19,400 nt of DNA from Gammaproteobacteria bacterium (GTDB lineage Bacteria; Gemmatimonadota; Gemmatimonadetes; Longimicrobiales; Gaopeijiaceae). The stretch lies in the NCBI GenBank assembly GCA_009843625.1, contig VYDD01000211.1, positions 1 through 19,400 on the forward strand. The letters run 5' to 3'. Made by a program: the position numbers and the translations under genes. This document shows, in pieces, positions 1-5,857 of the stretch. The notes beneath the pieces are model-generated. The model saw only the letters and a list, made by a program, of their open reading frames with translations, made no database searches and was not told the origin of the DNA. Position 1 is the first letter of the stretch, and every line of letters starts with the position of its first letter.

Positions 1-1
1 C

Positions 2-184
2 TTCTGGATCTTCGACTGGTTCAACATCCAGACCTTCTTCTTCGGGGGCACCAGCCTGCTGATCGTGGTCGGGGTGGGGCTGGACACCGTCCAGCAGGCC
101 CAGCAACACCTGCTTCTTCGCCACTACGACGGCTTCATGAAGAAGGGGAGGGTCAAAATGCGGGGCCGGGGGCGCTACGTCTGA
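2..184 (+). CDS. secY: Protein translocase subunit SecY, C-terminal end (partial)
   Basis: The 5' part lies outside the window. The readable 60 residues contain the end of the last transmembrane helix (GGTSLLIVVGVGLDTVQQ) and a basic cytosolic tail with the HYDGFMKKGR type of ending followed by RGRGRYV, which is the usual SecY C-terminus. SecY forms the membrane channel of the Sec translocon with SecE and SecG; SecA, encoded later in this window, drives proteins through it. The cytosolic loops and C-tail contact the ribosome and SecA. It is followed by adk after a 42-base gap, the common spc-operon order secY-adk-map. I see no terminator in the gap. The identification rests on the tail motif and the gene order. 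Confidence 0.93.
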   Translation, partial: FWIFDWFNIQTFFFGGTSLLIVVGVGLDTVQQAQQHLLLRHYDGFMKKGRVKMRGRGRYV

Positions 185-226
185 TGCGGCTCGCGTGACC
201 GCAGCCGGAGTTCTGTCTCACGCATC

Positions 227-913
227 ATGCTCGCCGTTTTCCTCGGTCCCCCCGGTGCCGGCAAGGGCACGCAGAGCGCGAAACTCATCCGCGATGTGGG
301 CTTTCGCAAGATCGCCACCGGAGATCTGCTGCGCGCCGCGCGCCAGGCGGGCACCGAACTGGGTGAGGCGGCCCGACGCTACATGGATGCCGGCGAGCTG
401 GTTCCGGACGAGGTGATCGTCGCGCTGGTGGAGGAGACTCTCGGGGGGGTTCCCGCGGACGCGCCGATTCTCTTCGACGGCTTTCCGCGCACGCTGCCCC
501 AGGCGCGGGCGCTGGACGACGCCCTCGCGCGCACGGGACGGGCCGTGGAGCGCGTCGTCGTCCTGGACGTGCCGGAGCAGGTCGTGCTGCGCAGAATCGG
601 TGGGCGCCGCATCAGCCCGAACGGGCGGGTCTACAACATTCACGACGATCCTCCACGGTTGGACGGTGTCTGCGACGAGACCGGAGAGCCGCTGATCCAT
701 CGGGAGGACGATCGTCCACAGACCATCCTGCGCCGTCTCCGGGTCTACGAGGCGCAGACGGAACCAATCATCGCGTACTACGAGGAAGGGGCGCCGCCGG
801 TGGCGCGCCTGGACGGCACGCAGGGCATCGAAGAGACGTACCGGTCGGTTCGGGCGGCGTTGCGGCGCATGCCGGCAGGTGAGACTGAACCGAGGTGCAA
901 CGGAACCAAGTGA
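227..913 (+). CDS. adk: Adenylate kinase
   Basis: Catalyses ATP + AMP to 2 ADP in the cytoplasm and keeps adenine nucleotides balanced. The product is 228 residues, close to the long-type bacterial enzyme. The P-loop GPPGAGKGT is at residues 7-15, the AMP-binding region TGDLLR at about 31-36, FDGFPRT at 83-89, and the LID domain at about 124-161, ending HREDDRP. The LID is unusual: the first Cys-x-x-Cys half of the zinc type is replaced by RRISPNGRVY, while one Cys (C149) with T152 remains in the second half, so it probably does not bind zinc. About 15 polar residues follow the usual end. The ATG at 227 sits directly before the family's normal N-terminus; a GGAG lies rather far upstream. Its stop overlaps the map start in a GTGA, which suggests translational coupling. 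Confidence 0.97.
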   Translation: MLAVFLGPPGAGKGTQSAKLIRDVGFRKIATGDLLRAARQAGTELGEAARRYMDAGELVPDEVIVALVEETLGGVPADAPILFDGFPRTLPQARALDDALARTGRAVERVVVLDVPEQVVLRRIGGRRISPNGRVYNIHDDPPRLDGVCDETGEPLIHREDDRPQTILRRLRVYEAQTEPIIAYYEEGAPPVARLDGTQGIEETYRSVRAALRRMPAGETEPRCNGTK

Positions 914-1686
914 TTCGACTGAAGAGCGAACCCGAGATCGCCGAAATCGCCCGGGGTGGAGCCATCATCGGCGAACTCCTTGGCGTTCTGGAAGATGTCG
1001 TGCGTCCCGGTGTAACGACGGGCGAACTCGACCGCCTGTGCGAGGATTTCATCCGCTCCCACGACGGAGCGGTTCCGGCATTCAAGGGGCTGTACGGTTT
1101 CCCGGGCGCCGTGTGCACCTCGACCAATGCGGAGGTCGTGCACGGGATTCCCAGCCCGCGCCGCGTCCTGCAGGACGGCGACATCGTTTCAGTGGATGTA
1201 GGGGTCAGGCTCAACGGGTGGTGCTCCGATTCGGCGAGCACATTCACGGTGGGGGACGTGGACGCGGCGACGCGCCGGCTGCTGGAGATCACGAGGGAGG
1301 CGCTGGCCCGGGCCATCGCCGCAGCCGTGCCGGGCAACCACGTCGGTGACATCGGCGCGGCTGTGGAAGGCACCGTTCGCGGGACCGGCTTTGCCGTCGT
1401 CCGCGACCTGGTGGGCCATGGTGTGGGGCGGGAGGTGCACGAAGCGCCTCAGGTGCCCAACTTCGGACGTCCCGGACAGGGTCCGCGACTGCTCGACGGA
1501 ATGGTCCTGGCGATCGAGCCCATGCTCACGGCCGGGGCCGGGTCCATCCGCACCCTCGACGACGGATGGACCGTGGTGACGAGAGATGGTTCCCCCTCCG
1601 CCCATTTCGAGCACACCGTAGCCGTCACCGGAAGGCGGGCACGCGTGCTGACCGCTTCGCCACACCCGGTGCCCGCCTCCACATGA
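910..1686 (+). CDS. map: Methionine aminopeptidase, type I
   Basis: Removes the initiator methionine from new proteins at the ribosome. It is a cytosolic dimetal hydrolase of the pita-bread fold. With the GTG at 910 the protein has 258 residues, the normal type I length, and begins with the family-typical IRLKS. The metal and catalytic residues are all present: H78 (VVHGIPS), D96 (VDVGV), D107 (SDSAS), H170 (VGHGVG), E203 (AIEPM) and E234 (HFEHT). I chose this start because its GTG overlaps the adk stop by four bases (GTGA) and gives the usual N-terminus. An in-frame GTG at 895 would add five residues and cannot be excluded. The gene that often follows map, infA, is not present. There is no N-terminal SH3-binding zinc extension. 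Confidence 0.96.
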   Translation: MIRLKSEPEIAEIARGGAIIGELLGVLEDVVRPGVTTGELDRLCEDFIRSHDGAVPAFKGLYGFPGAVCTSTNAEVVHGIPSPRRVLQDGDIVSVDVGVRLNGWCSDSASTFTVGDVDAATRRLLEITREALARAIAAAVPGNHVGDIGAAVEGTVRGTGFAVVRDLVGHGVGREVHEAPQVPNFGRPGQGPRLLDGMVLAIEPMLTAGAGSIRTLDDGWTVVTRDGSPSAHFEHTVAVTGRRARVLTASPHPVPAST

Positions 1687-1697
1687 CGCCATCGCCA

Positions 1698-1726
1698 TTG
1701 AGCCCCAACGGGCTTTCGGTTATCTT
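1698..1726 (+). promoter_or_regulatory. Candidate sigma70-type promoter upstream of rpmJ
   Basis: TTGAGC (1698-1703) and TATCTT (1721-1726) are separated by exactly 17 bases. Each box matches four of six positions of the sigma70 consensus. The region is clearly richer in A+T than its surroundings and precedes the rpmJ-rpsM-rpsK-rpsD-rpoA-rplQ genes. A small hairpin (AGCCC, loop CAAC, GGGCT, 1701-1714) lies between the boxes and is followed by a T-rich run, so the site could also act as a weak terminator for the secY-adk-map transcript. The promoter reading is inference from consensus matching. Confidence 0.4.
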
Positions 1727-1777
1727 TCAATTTCTGTGCAGTGAAGCAGACCACCCCGTCGCCGAGGAGCAGCCGAA

Positions 1778-1894
1778 ATGAAAGTGCGGAGCAGCGTGAA
1801 GGCCATCTGCGAGCACTGCAAGGTGATCCGCAGGCGTGGCGTCGTCCGCGTCATCTGCGCACGCAACCCCCGCCACAAGCAGCGGCAGGGTTAG
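1778..1894 (+). CDS. rpmJ: 50S ribosomal protein L36
   Basis: A 38-residue basic protein that starts MKVRSSVKAICEHC and ends NPRHKQRQG. It is the smallest protein of the large subunit and stabilises 23S rRNA near the peptidyl transferase centre. The zinc ribbon is intact: C11, C14, C27 and H33, so this is the zinc-binding (C+) form. The length matches the usual 37-38 residues. A good ribosome binding site, GAGGAG (1764-1769), lies eight bases before the ATG. It sits between map and rpsM, the normal position, with a 28-base gap to rpsM. Confidence 0.96.
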   Translation: MKVRSSVKAICEHCKVIRRRGVVRVICARNPRHKQRQG

Positions 1895-1922
1895 GGATCT
1901 CCCGAGTTTCGGAACGCGAACC

Positions 1923-2303
1923 GTGGCACGAATCGCAGGTGTCGATCTTCCGCGAAACAAGCGCGTCGAAGTCGCGCTCACCTACATCTACGGGGTCGGG
2001 CCCACCCGCGCCAGGGAGATTCTGGACGCGACCGGCGTGGATCCCGACAAGCGCACCTTCAACCTCAGCGACGAGGATGTCAGCCGGCTGCGCAGGCAGA
2101 TCGAAACCGAGCTGAAGGTCGAGGGCGCGCTCAGGACCGAGGTGTCGATGAACATCAAGCGGCTGATGGACATCGGCTGCTACCGGGGATTGCGCCATCG
2201 CCGGGGACTGCCCGTGAGAGGGCAGAGAACTCACACGAACGCCCGCACCCACAAAGGCCGCCGCCGGGCCATCGCCGGCAAGAAGAAGGCGCCGAGGAAG
2301 TAG
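1923..2303 (+). CDS. rpsM: 30S ribosomal protein S13
   Basis: A 126-residue small-subunit head protein that contacts the P-site tRNA and forms inter-subunit bridges with 23S rRNA and L5. The GTG start gives the canonical N-terminus MARIAGVDLPRNKRVEVALTYIYGVG; opening the frame further upstream would add residues not found in the family. The helix-hairpin-helix-like region lies at about 15-50, and the conserved C-terminal RGLRHRRGLPVRGQRT motif followed by the basic tail GRRRAIAGKKKAPRK is present. The ribosome binding site is weak (GGAA about ten bases upstream). It is followed by rpsK after 18 bases within the alpha operon. Confidence 0.97.
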   Translation: MARIAGVDLPRNKRVEVALTYIYGVGPTRAREILDATGVDPDKRTFNLSDEDVSRLRRQIETELKVEGALRTEVSMNIKRLMDIGCYRGLRHRRGLPVRGQRTHTNARTHKGRRRAIAGKKKAPRK

Positions 2304-2321
2304 GGCCGAGGAAGAACGCGC

Positions 2322-2717
2322 GTGGCAAAGGGAAAAAAGCCGGCACGGGTTCGGCGTACGAAGAAGGTCGTGGAAGCCGAGGGTGTGGCACACATCAAGG
2401 CGACCTTCAACAACACGATCATCACCATCACCGATTCGGCGGGCAATACGGTCGTCTGGTCGAGCGCCGGCAAGGCGGGGTTCAAGGGCTCCAAGAAGTC
2501 GACTCCCTTCGCCGCAACGGTCGCTGCCGAGCAGGCAGGCCGGGAGGCCGTGAGCCTCGGAGTCCGGCGCGTCAGCGTGCGCGTCCAGGGTCCGGGCTCG
2601 GGCCGCGAGTCGGCCATACAGGCACTCTATGCGGCAGGGCTGCACATCATGGCCATCGAGGACGTCACCCCGCTGCCGCACAACGGCTGCCGGCCACCCA
2701 AGAAGCGCCGGGTATAG
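2322..2717 (+). CDS. rpsK: 30S ribosomal protein S11
   Basis: A 131-residue platform protein of the small subunit that helps shape the mRNA exit (Shine-Dalgarno) region with S7 and S18. Recognisable segments are AHIKATFNNTIITITD at about residues 23-38, WSSAGKAGFKGSKKSTPFAA at 46-65, and the C-terminal VTPLPHNGCRPPKKRRV, the classical S11 ending. It starts with GTG after a clear GAGGAAG ribosome binding site. The length is normal. It lies 12 bases ahead of rpsD in the alpha operon. Confidence 0.97.
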   Translation: MAKGKKPARVRRTKKVVEAEGVAHIKATFNNTIITITDSAGNTVVWSSAGKAGFKGSKKSTPFAATVAAEQAGREAVSLGVRRVSVRVQGPGSGRESAIQALYAAGLHIMAIEDVTPLPHNGCRPPKKRRV

Positions 2718-2729
2718 GAAGAGAAACGG

Positions 2730-3365
2730 ATGGCGCGGTACACCGGACCTGTTTGCAAGCTTTGCCGTCGGGAGGGGCAGAAGCTCTTCCTGAAGGGCCT
2801 GAAATGCTACACGGAGAAGTGTCCGATCGAGCGCAGGGCCTATCCGCCCGGCCAGCACGGTCCCTCGCAGGCCCGTCGCCGGAGACGGTCCGACTACGCG
2901 CTCCAGTTGCGCGAAAAGCAGAAGACCAAGCGAATCTACGGCCTGCACGAGAAGCAGTTCCGCAACCTGTTCAACAGGGCGGCACACCAGTCGGGCGTGA
3001 CCGGGGAGAACCTGCTGGTGGCCCTCGAGCGACGCCTGGACAACGTCGTCTTCCGGCTCGGTTTCGCAGCGAGTCGCAGCCAGGCGCGTCAGCTGGTCCG
3101 TCACCGCCACGTGGAAGTGAACGGCCGCATCGTGGACGTACCCAGCTATGCGGTGGAAGGCGGGGACGATATCGCGATCAAGGCCAGGTCGCGGGACCTG
3201 CTCCCGGTTCAGGCCAGCCTCGAGTCGCGCGTCCGTCCCGACACAGCCGAATGGCTGGCGGTCGACGACAAGACGCGGGTCGGGCGGGTGCTGCGGCTCC
3301 CAACCCGCCAGGACGTGCCGATGGCCGTTCAGGAGCAGTTGATCGTGGAGCTTTACTCGAAGTGA
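2730..3365 (+). CDS. rpsD: 30S ribosomal protein S4
   Basis: A 211-residue primary 16S rRNA binder that nucleates body assembly of the small subunit and, in many bacteria, represses its own operon by binding the mRNA leader. The N-terminal zinc site C9, C12, C26, C31 is complete, so this is the zinc-binding form. The S4 RNA-binding domain (about residues 98-160) shows RLDNVVFRLGFAASRSQARQ and GHI-like VRHRHVEVNGRIVDVPSY, and the protein ends QLIVELYSK as usual. The ATG follows an AGGAAGAG ribosome binding site. Autoregulation is known for the family; I did not identify its mRNA target here. Confidence 0.98.
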   Translation: MARYTGPVCKLCRREGQKLFLKGLKCYTEKCPIERRAYPPGQHGPSQARRRRRSDYALQLREKQKTKRIYGLHEKQFRNLFNRAAHQSGVTGENLLVALERRLDNVVFRLGFAASRSQARQLVRHRHVEVNGRIVDVPSYAVEGGDDIAIKARSRDLLPVQASLESRVRPDTAEWLAVDDKTRVGRVLRLPTRQDVPMAVQEQLIVELYSK

Positions 3366-3393
3366 TGCTGTCGAACCTGCCACGGAGGAGCGC

Positions 3394-4443
3394 GTGGAGA
3401 TCGATCTGACCGGGCTCGTACTTCCCGAGCACGTCGAGGTGACGGGCTTCAGCGACAACGGAAAGACTGCCGAGTTCGTCATACAGCCGCTGGAGCGCGG
3501 CTATGGCTACACGCTGGGGAATTCCGTTCGGCGGGCTCTGGTGTCGTCGTTGCGGGGTGCGGCCATCTGGGCGTTCCGCATAGAAGGCGTCGTGCACGAG
3601 CACCAGACCATACAGGGTGTGGTGGAGGACGTGCATCAGGTCATTCAGAACCTCAAGGCGCTGGTGCTCACCCTCGACGAGGATGTGGACGAAGCCAAGC
3701 TCACCGTTCATGTGGATGCCGCGGGACCGGTTTCGGCGGCCGACATCAACGCGCCGGCTTCCGTTGAGATACTCGATCCGGACCAGCACATCCTGACGCT
3801 CGAGGGCGACCGCAGCCTGAGCATGGAGCTCTACGTCAACAAGGGCCGTGGTTTCGTGCTCTCCGACCAGCACCCGCGCCCGGAGGGATCTCCCGTCGAC
3901 CTGGTGCCGATCGATGCGATCTACAATCCGGTGCGCCGTGCCAACTTCACGGTCGAGGAAACCCGGGTCGGCGAGCGCACCGACTTCGACCGGCTGTCGT
4001 TCAGAGTGGAGACCGACGGGTCCGTTCGCCCCGAGCAGGCGATGGCCAACGCCGCGGGGCTGGTGCGCAGGTACCTCGAGTACATGCTGAACTTCAGTGT
4101 CAATGGGGCTCCCGAGCCGCCCGCGCCCGGGACGGTCCCGTTGCCCGCGCGCATCCGGATGCAACTTGCGCGCCCCATCGAGGAGGTGACGGAAATCTCG
4201 GTGCGATCGCGCAACTCGCTGCAGAAGGAGAACCTCCGCACCCTCGGAGACCTCGTGCGGCGCACCGAGAAGCAGATCCTAAACATCGACAACTTCGGCC
4301 AGAAGTCGATGGAAGAACTCCTCGCTTTTCTCGACGAACACTCCATCGAACTCGGAATGTCGCTGACGACGGGTCCGGACGGAGAGTGGTTCCTGGCCCA
4401 GGAAGAAGCCGCCTCGGGTGGCGGGGAACCGTCCGATGACTAG
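3394..4443 (+). CDS. rpoA: DNA-directed RNA polymerase subunit alpha
   Basis: A 349-residue subunit that dimerises to scaffold beta and beta' and contacts promoters and activators. The N-terminal domain (about 1-235) contains LERGYGYTLGNSVRRALVSSL and the NPVRRANFTVEETRVG segment. The C-terminal domain (about 255-325) has VRSRNSLQKENLRTLGDLV, in which R271 corresponds to the UP-element-binding Arg265 of E. coli, and NFGQKSMEEL. A short acidic, Gly-rich tail follows. The GTG start is well supported by GGAGGAG upstream. Length is slightly above the usual 310-340 because of the tail. It follows rpsD by 28 bases and precedes rplQ. Confidence 0.98.
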   Translation: MEIDLTGLVLPEHVEVTGFSDNGKTAEFVIQPLERGYGYTLGNSVRRALVSSLRGAAIWAFRIEGVVHEHQTIQGVVEDVHQVIQNLKALVLTLDEDVDEAKLTVHVDAAGPVSAADINAPASVEILDPDQHILTLEGDRSLSMELYVNKGRGFVLSDQHPRPEGSPVDLVPIDAIYNPVRRANFTVEETRVGERTDFDRLSFRVETDGSVRPEQAMANAAGLVRRYLEYMLNFSVNGAPEPPAPGTVPLPARIRMQLARPIEEVTEISVRSRNSLQKENLRTLGDLVRRTEKQILNIDNFGQKSMEELLAFLDEHSIELGMSLTTGPDGEWFLAQEEAASGGGEPSDD

Positions 4444-4479
4444 CCGTCCACGGGCTGCCGACCGTCCACGGCCTGCCGG
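4444..4479 (+). repeat. Imperfect 18-bp tandem repeat between rpoA and rplQ
   Basis: Two adjacent 18-base units, CCGTCCACGGGCTGCCGA (4444-4461) and CCGTCCACGGCCTGCCGG (4462-4479), match at 16 of 18 positions and begin immediately after the rpoA stop codon. The rest of the 83-base gap to rplQ is plain GC-rich sequence with no clear ribosome binding site. The role is unknown; it may be slippage-derived spacer. Confidence 0.8.
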
Positions 4480-4526
4480 CATCCGCCATCTGCCCCCGGG
4501 CACTGCCAGCTGAACCCCAACGACTC

Positions 4527-4886
4527 ATGCGCCATCGCAAAACCGGACGCAGCCTCTCCCGCACCGCCAGCCACCGGCGGGCGCTTCTGCGCAACATGGC
4601 AACCGCGCTTTTCCGGCACGGGAGAATCGAGACCACGACCGCGAAGGCGAAGGAACTCCGTCCCTACGCGGAACGCCTGATCACGCTGGCCAAGCGGGGC
4701 GACCTCCACGCCCGCAGGCTCGTTGCGCGAAAGATCTCCGACCGAGATGTTCAGGGAAAGCTGTTCGACGAGATCGCTCCCGGGTTTGCCCGCCGTCCGG
4801 GCGGGTACACGCGCATCCTCAAGCTGCGCCACCGCAGGGGCGACGCGGCCGAGATGGCTCTCATCGAACTCGTGGAACGAGACTAA
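4527..4886 (+). CDS. rplQ: 50S ribosomal protein L17
   Basis: A 119-residue large-subunit protein located near the exit of the peptide tunnel. The N-terminus MRHRKTGRSLSRTASHRRALLRNMATALFRHGRIETTTAKAKELR is the standard L17 opening, and the C-terminus GGYTRILKLRHRRGDAAEMALIELVE is the standard ending. Length and position after rpoA are normal, closing the alpha operon. The odd point is the lack of any purine-rich ribosome binding site before the ATG, although an 83-base spacer separates it from rpoA. Confidence 0.98.
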   Translation: MRHRKTGRSLSRTASHRRALLRNMATALFRHGRIETTTAKAKELRPYAERLITLAKRGDLHARRLVARKISDRDVQGKLFDEIAPGFARRPGGYTRILKLRHRRGDAAEMALIELVERD

Positions 4887-4911
4887 CCTCAAACGCAGGG
4901 GGCACCGGACC

Positions 4912-5496
4912 ATGCTCGATCTCGGATCACGCCGGGGCGCGGCCGAAAAAGCGGCACTTCCACTCATGATCGTGGCCTTCCTGGGCATCGCGGGGTTTCT
5001 CTACTGGCTCAACGTGACGGCGGTCGGGACGACCACCGCCGTGGTGACCGCCCCGGAGGAGGATCCGTTTGCCGACGCCATCCCGATCACGGCGTCGTCG
5101 CTGGAGACGAACGCGCTGCAGTTCGAGGGAGCGCTGCTGCGGGTTCCGGATATCGAGGTGATCAGCCGCGTCGGCGACCAGGCCTTCTGGACCCAGCTGC
5201 CCAACGAGGACAACTTCTTCATGAAGATGGGGCCCGGGTTGACCGGCGACTCCGTGCCGATGACGGTTTCCTCCGGTGAGACCGCCAGCTTCGTGGTGGG
5301 TACGCTGCACATCATGAACGACAGTACGCTGGATGCATGGGAGAGCCAGGGGGCGTTCGAGAACACCCCGACGGGCCGCCTGGAGGCCGAATTCGCGGAC
5401 GTGTTCCTGGAACTGGAACATTTCGAGCGGAGTGCCGGGGAGGCGGAGGAGGCCGGGACGGAGGAGGCTTCTCCGCCGGGAGGCGGGCCCCAGTAA
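4912..5496 (+). CDS. Uncharacterised single-pass membrane-anchored protein, possible OB-like fold
   Basis: I do not recognise a named family. With the ATG at 4912 (preceded by an AGGGGG ribosome binding site) the protein has 194 residues. A short charged N-terminus (LGSRRGAAEK) is followed by one hydrophobic segment at about 15-33, then an extracytoplasmic soluble domain (about 55-170) and an acidic, Glu/Gly/Pro-rich tail (173-194). No lipobox or cleavage site is evident, so it is probably an anchored protein facing the periplasm. The alternation FEGALLRVPDIEVISRVGD, AFWTQL, FFMKM, SVPMTVSSGE, FVVGTLHIM resembles a small beta-barrel of the OB type, but this is a guess from pattern. It is 25 bases downstream of rplQ and 84 bases before rpmB, an unusual place for such a gene. 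The base composition matches its neighbours. Confidence 0.8.
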   Translation: MLDLGSRRGAAEKAALPLMIVAFLGIAGFLYWLNVTAVGTTTAVVTAPEEDPFADAIPITASSLETNALQFEGALLRVPDIEVISRVGDQAFWTQLPNEDNFFMKMGPGLTGDSVPMTVSSGETASFVVGTLHIMNDSTLDAWESQGAFENTPTGRLEAEFADVFLELEHFERSAGEAEEAGTEEASPPGGGPQ

Positions 5497-5580
5497 CCCC
5501 TGGTCGCGCCCGCGACGACGGTTTTGCGGTCACAGGAAACGAGAGGTTCCGCTACGGCGGTCAACGGATCAGGCGAGCAG

Positions 5581-5799
5581 ATGGCGAAAGTGTGTGAACT
5601 GTGCGGCAAGAGGCCCGCGACCGGCAACAACGTGAGCCACGCGCACAACAAGACCCGGCGCCGGTGGCTTCCGAACCTCCAGTCCGTTCGCGTCTTCGAC
5701 GACAGCGGGCGGCGCCGAAGGGCCCGCGTGTGCACCCGCTGCATTTCCGCCGGAAGGGTCAGGAAGGCGCCGCGGTTCCAGCCGAGCGGGAAAGCCTGA
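5581..5799 (+). CDS. rpmB: 50S ribosomal protein L28
   Basis: A 72-residue basic large-subunit protein. It starts MAKVCELCGKRPATGNNVSHAHNKTRRRWLPNLQ, the standard L28 opening. The zinc ribbon cysteines are all present (C5, C8, C51, C54), so it is the zinc-dependent form. The ATG is preceded by a purine-rich AGGCGAG. L28 is more often paired with rpmG or located alone; here it stands between an uncharacterised anchored protein and a nucleotide-sugar dehydrogenase, probably in the same direction of transcription as the ribosomal operon upstream. Confidence 0.97.
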   Translation: MAKVCELCGKRPATGNNVSHAHNKTRRRWLPNLQSVRVFDDSGRRRRARVCTRCISAGRVRKAPRFQPSGKA

Positions 5800-5833
5800 C
5801 CGGGTTCCCGCCCTGCGAGCGCCCCCCCATTCC

Positions 5834-5851
5834 GGTCCGGGACTCCGGACC
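5834..5851 (+). promoter_or_regulatory. Perfect 7-bp hairpin just before the dehydrogenase start
   Basis: GGTCCGG (5834-5840), loop GACT, CCGGACC (5845-5851). Only six bases (CGGGGC) separate it from the ATG at 5858, so the folded mRNA would hide or crowd the ribosome binding site. There is no following T run, so it is not an intrinsic terminator. A role in limiting translation is inference. Confidence 0.5.
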
Positions 5852-5857
5852 CGGGGC

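Noticed and set aside
895..909. GTG at 895 as the map start
   Set aside because: It adds five residues before the standard IRLKS N-terminus; the GTG at 910 overlaps the adk stop and matches the family.
1836..1922. Upstream extension of the rpsM frame
   Set aside because: It runs through rpmJ and adds residues absent from S13; GTG 1923 gives the canonical MARIAGVD start.
5503..5525. Hairpin GTCGC-GCCC-GCGAC followed by GACGGTTTT as an intrinsic terminator
   Set aside because: The stem is only five pairs and the four T residues are separated from it by several bases, so the evidence is too weak.
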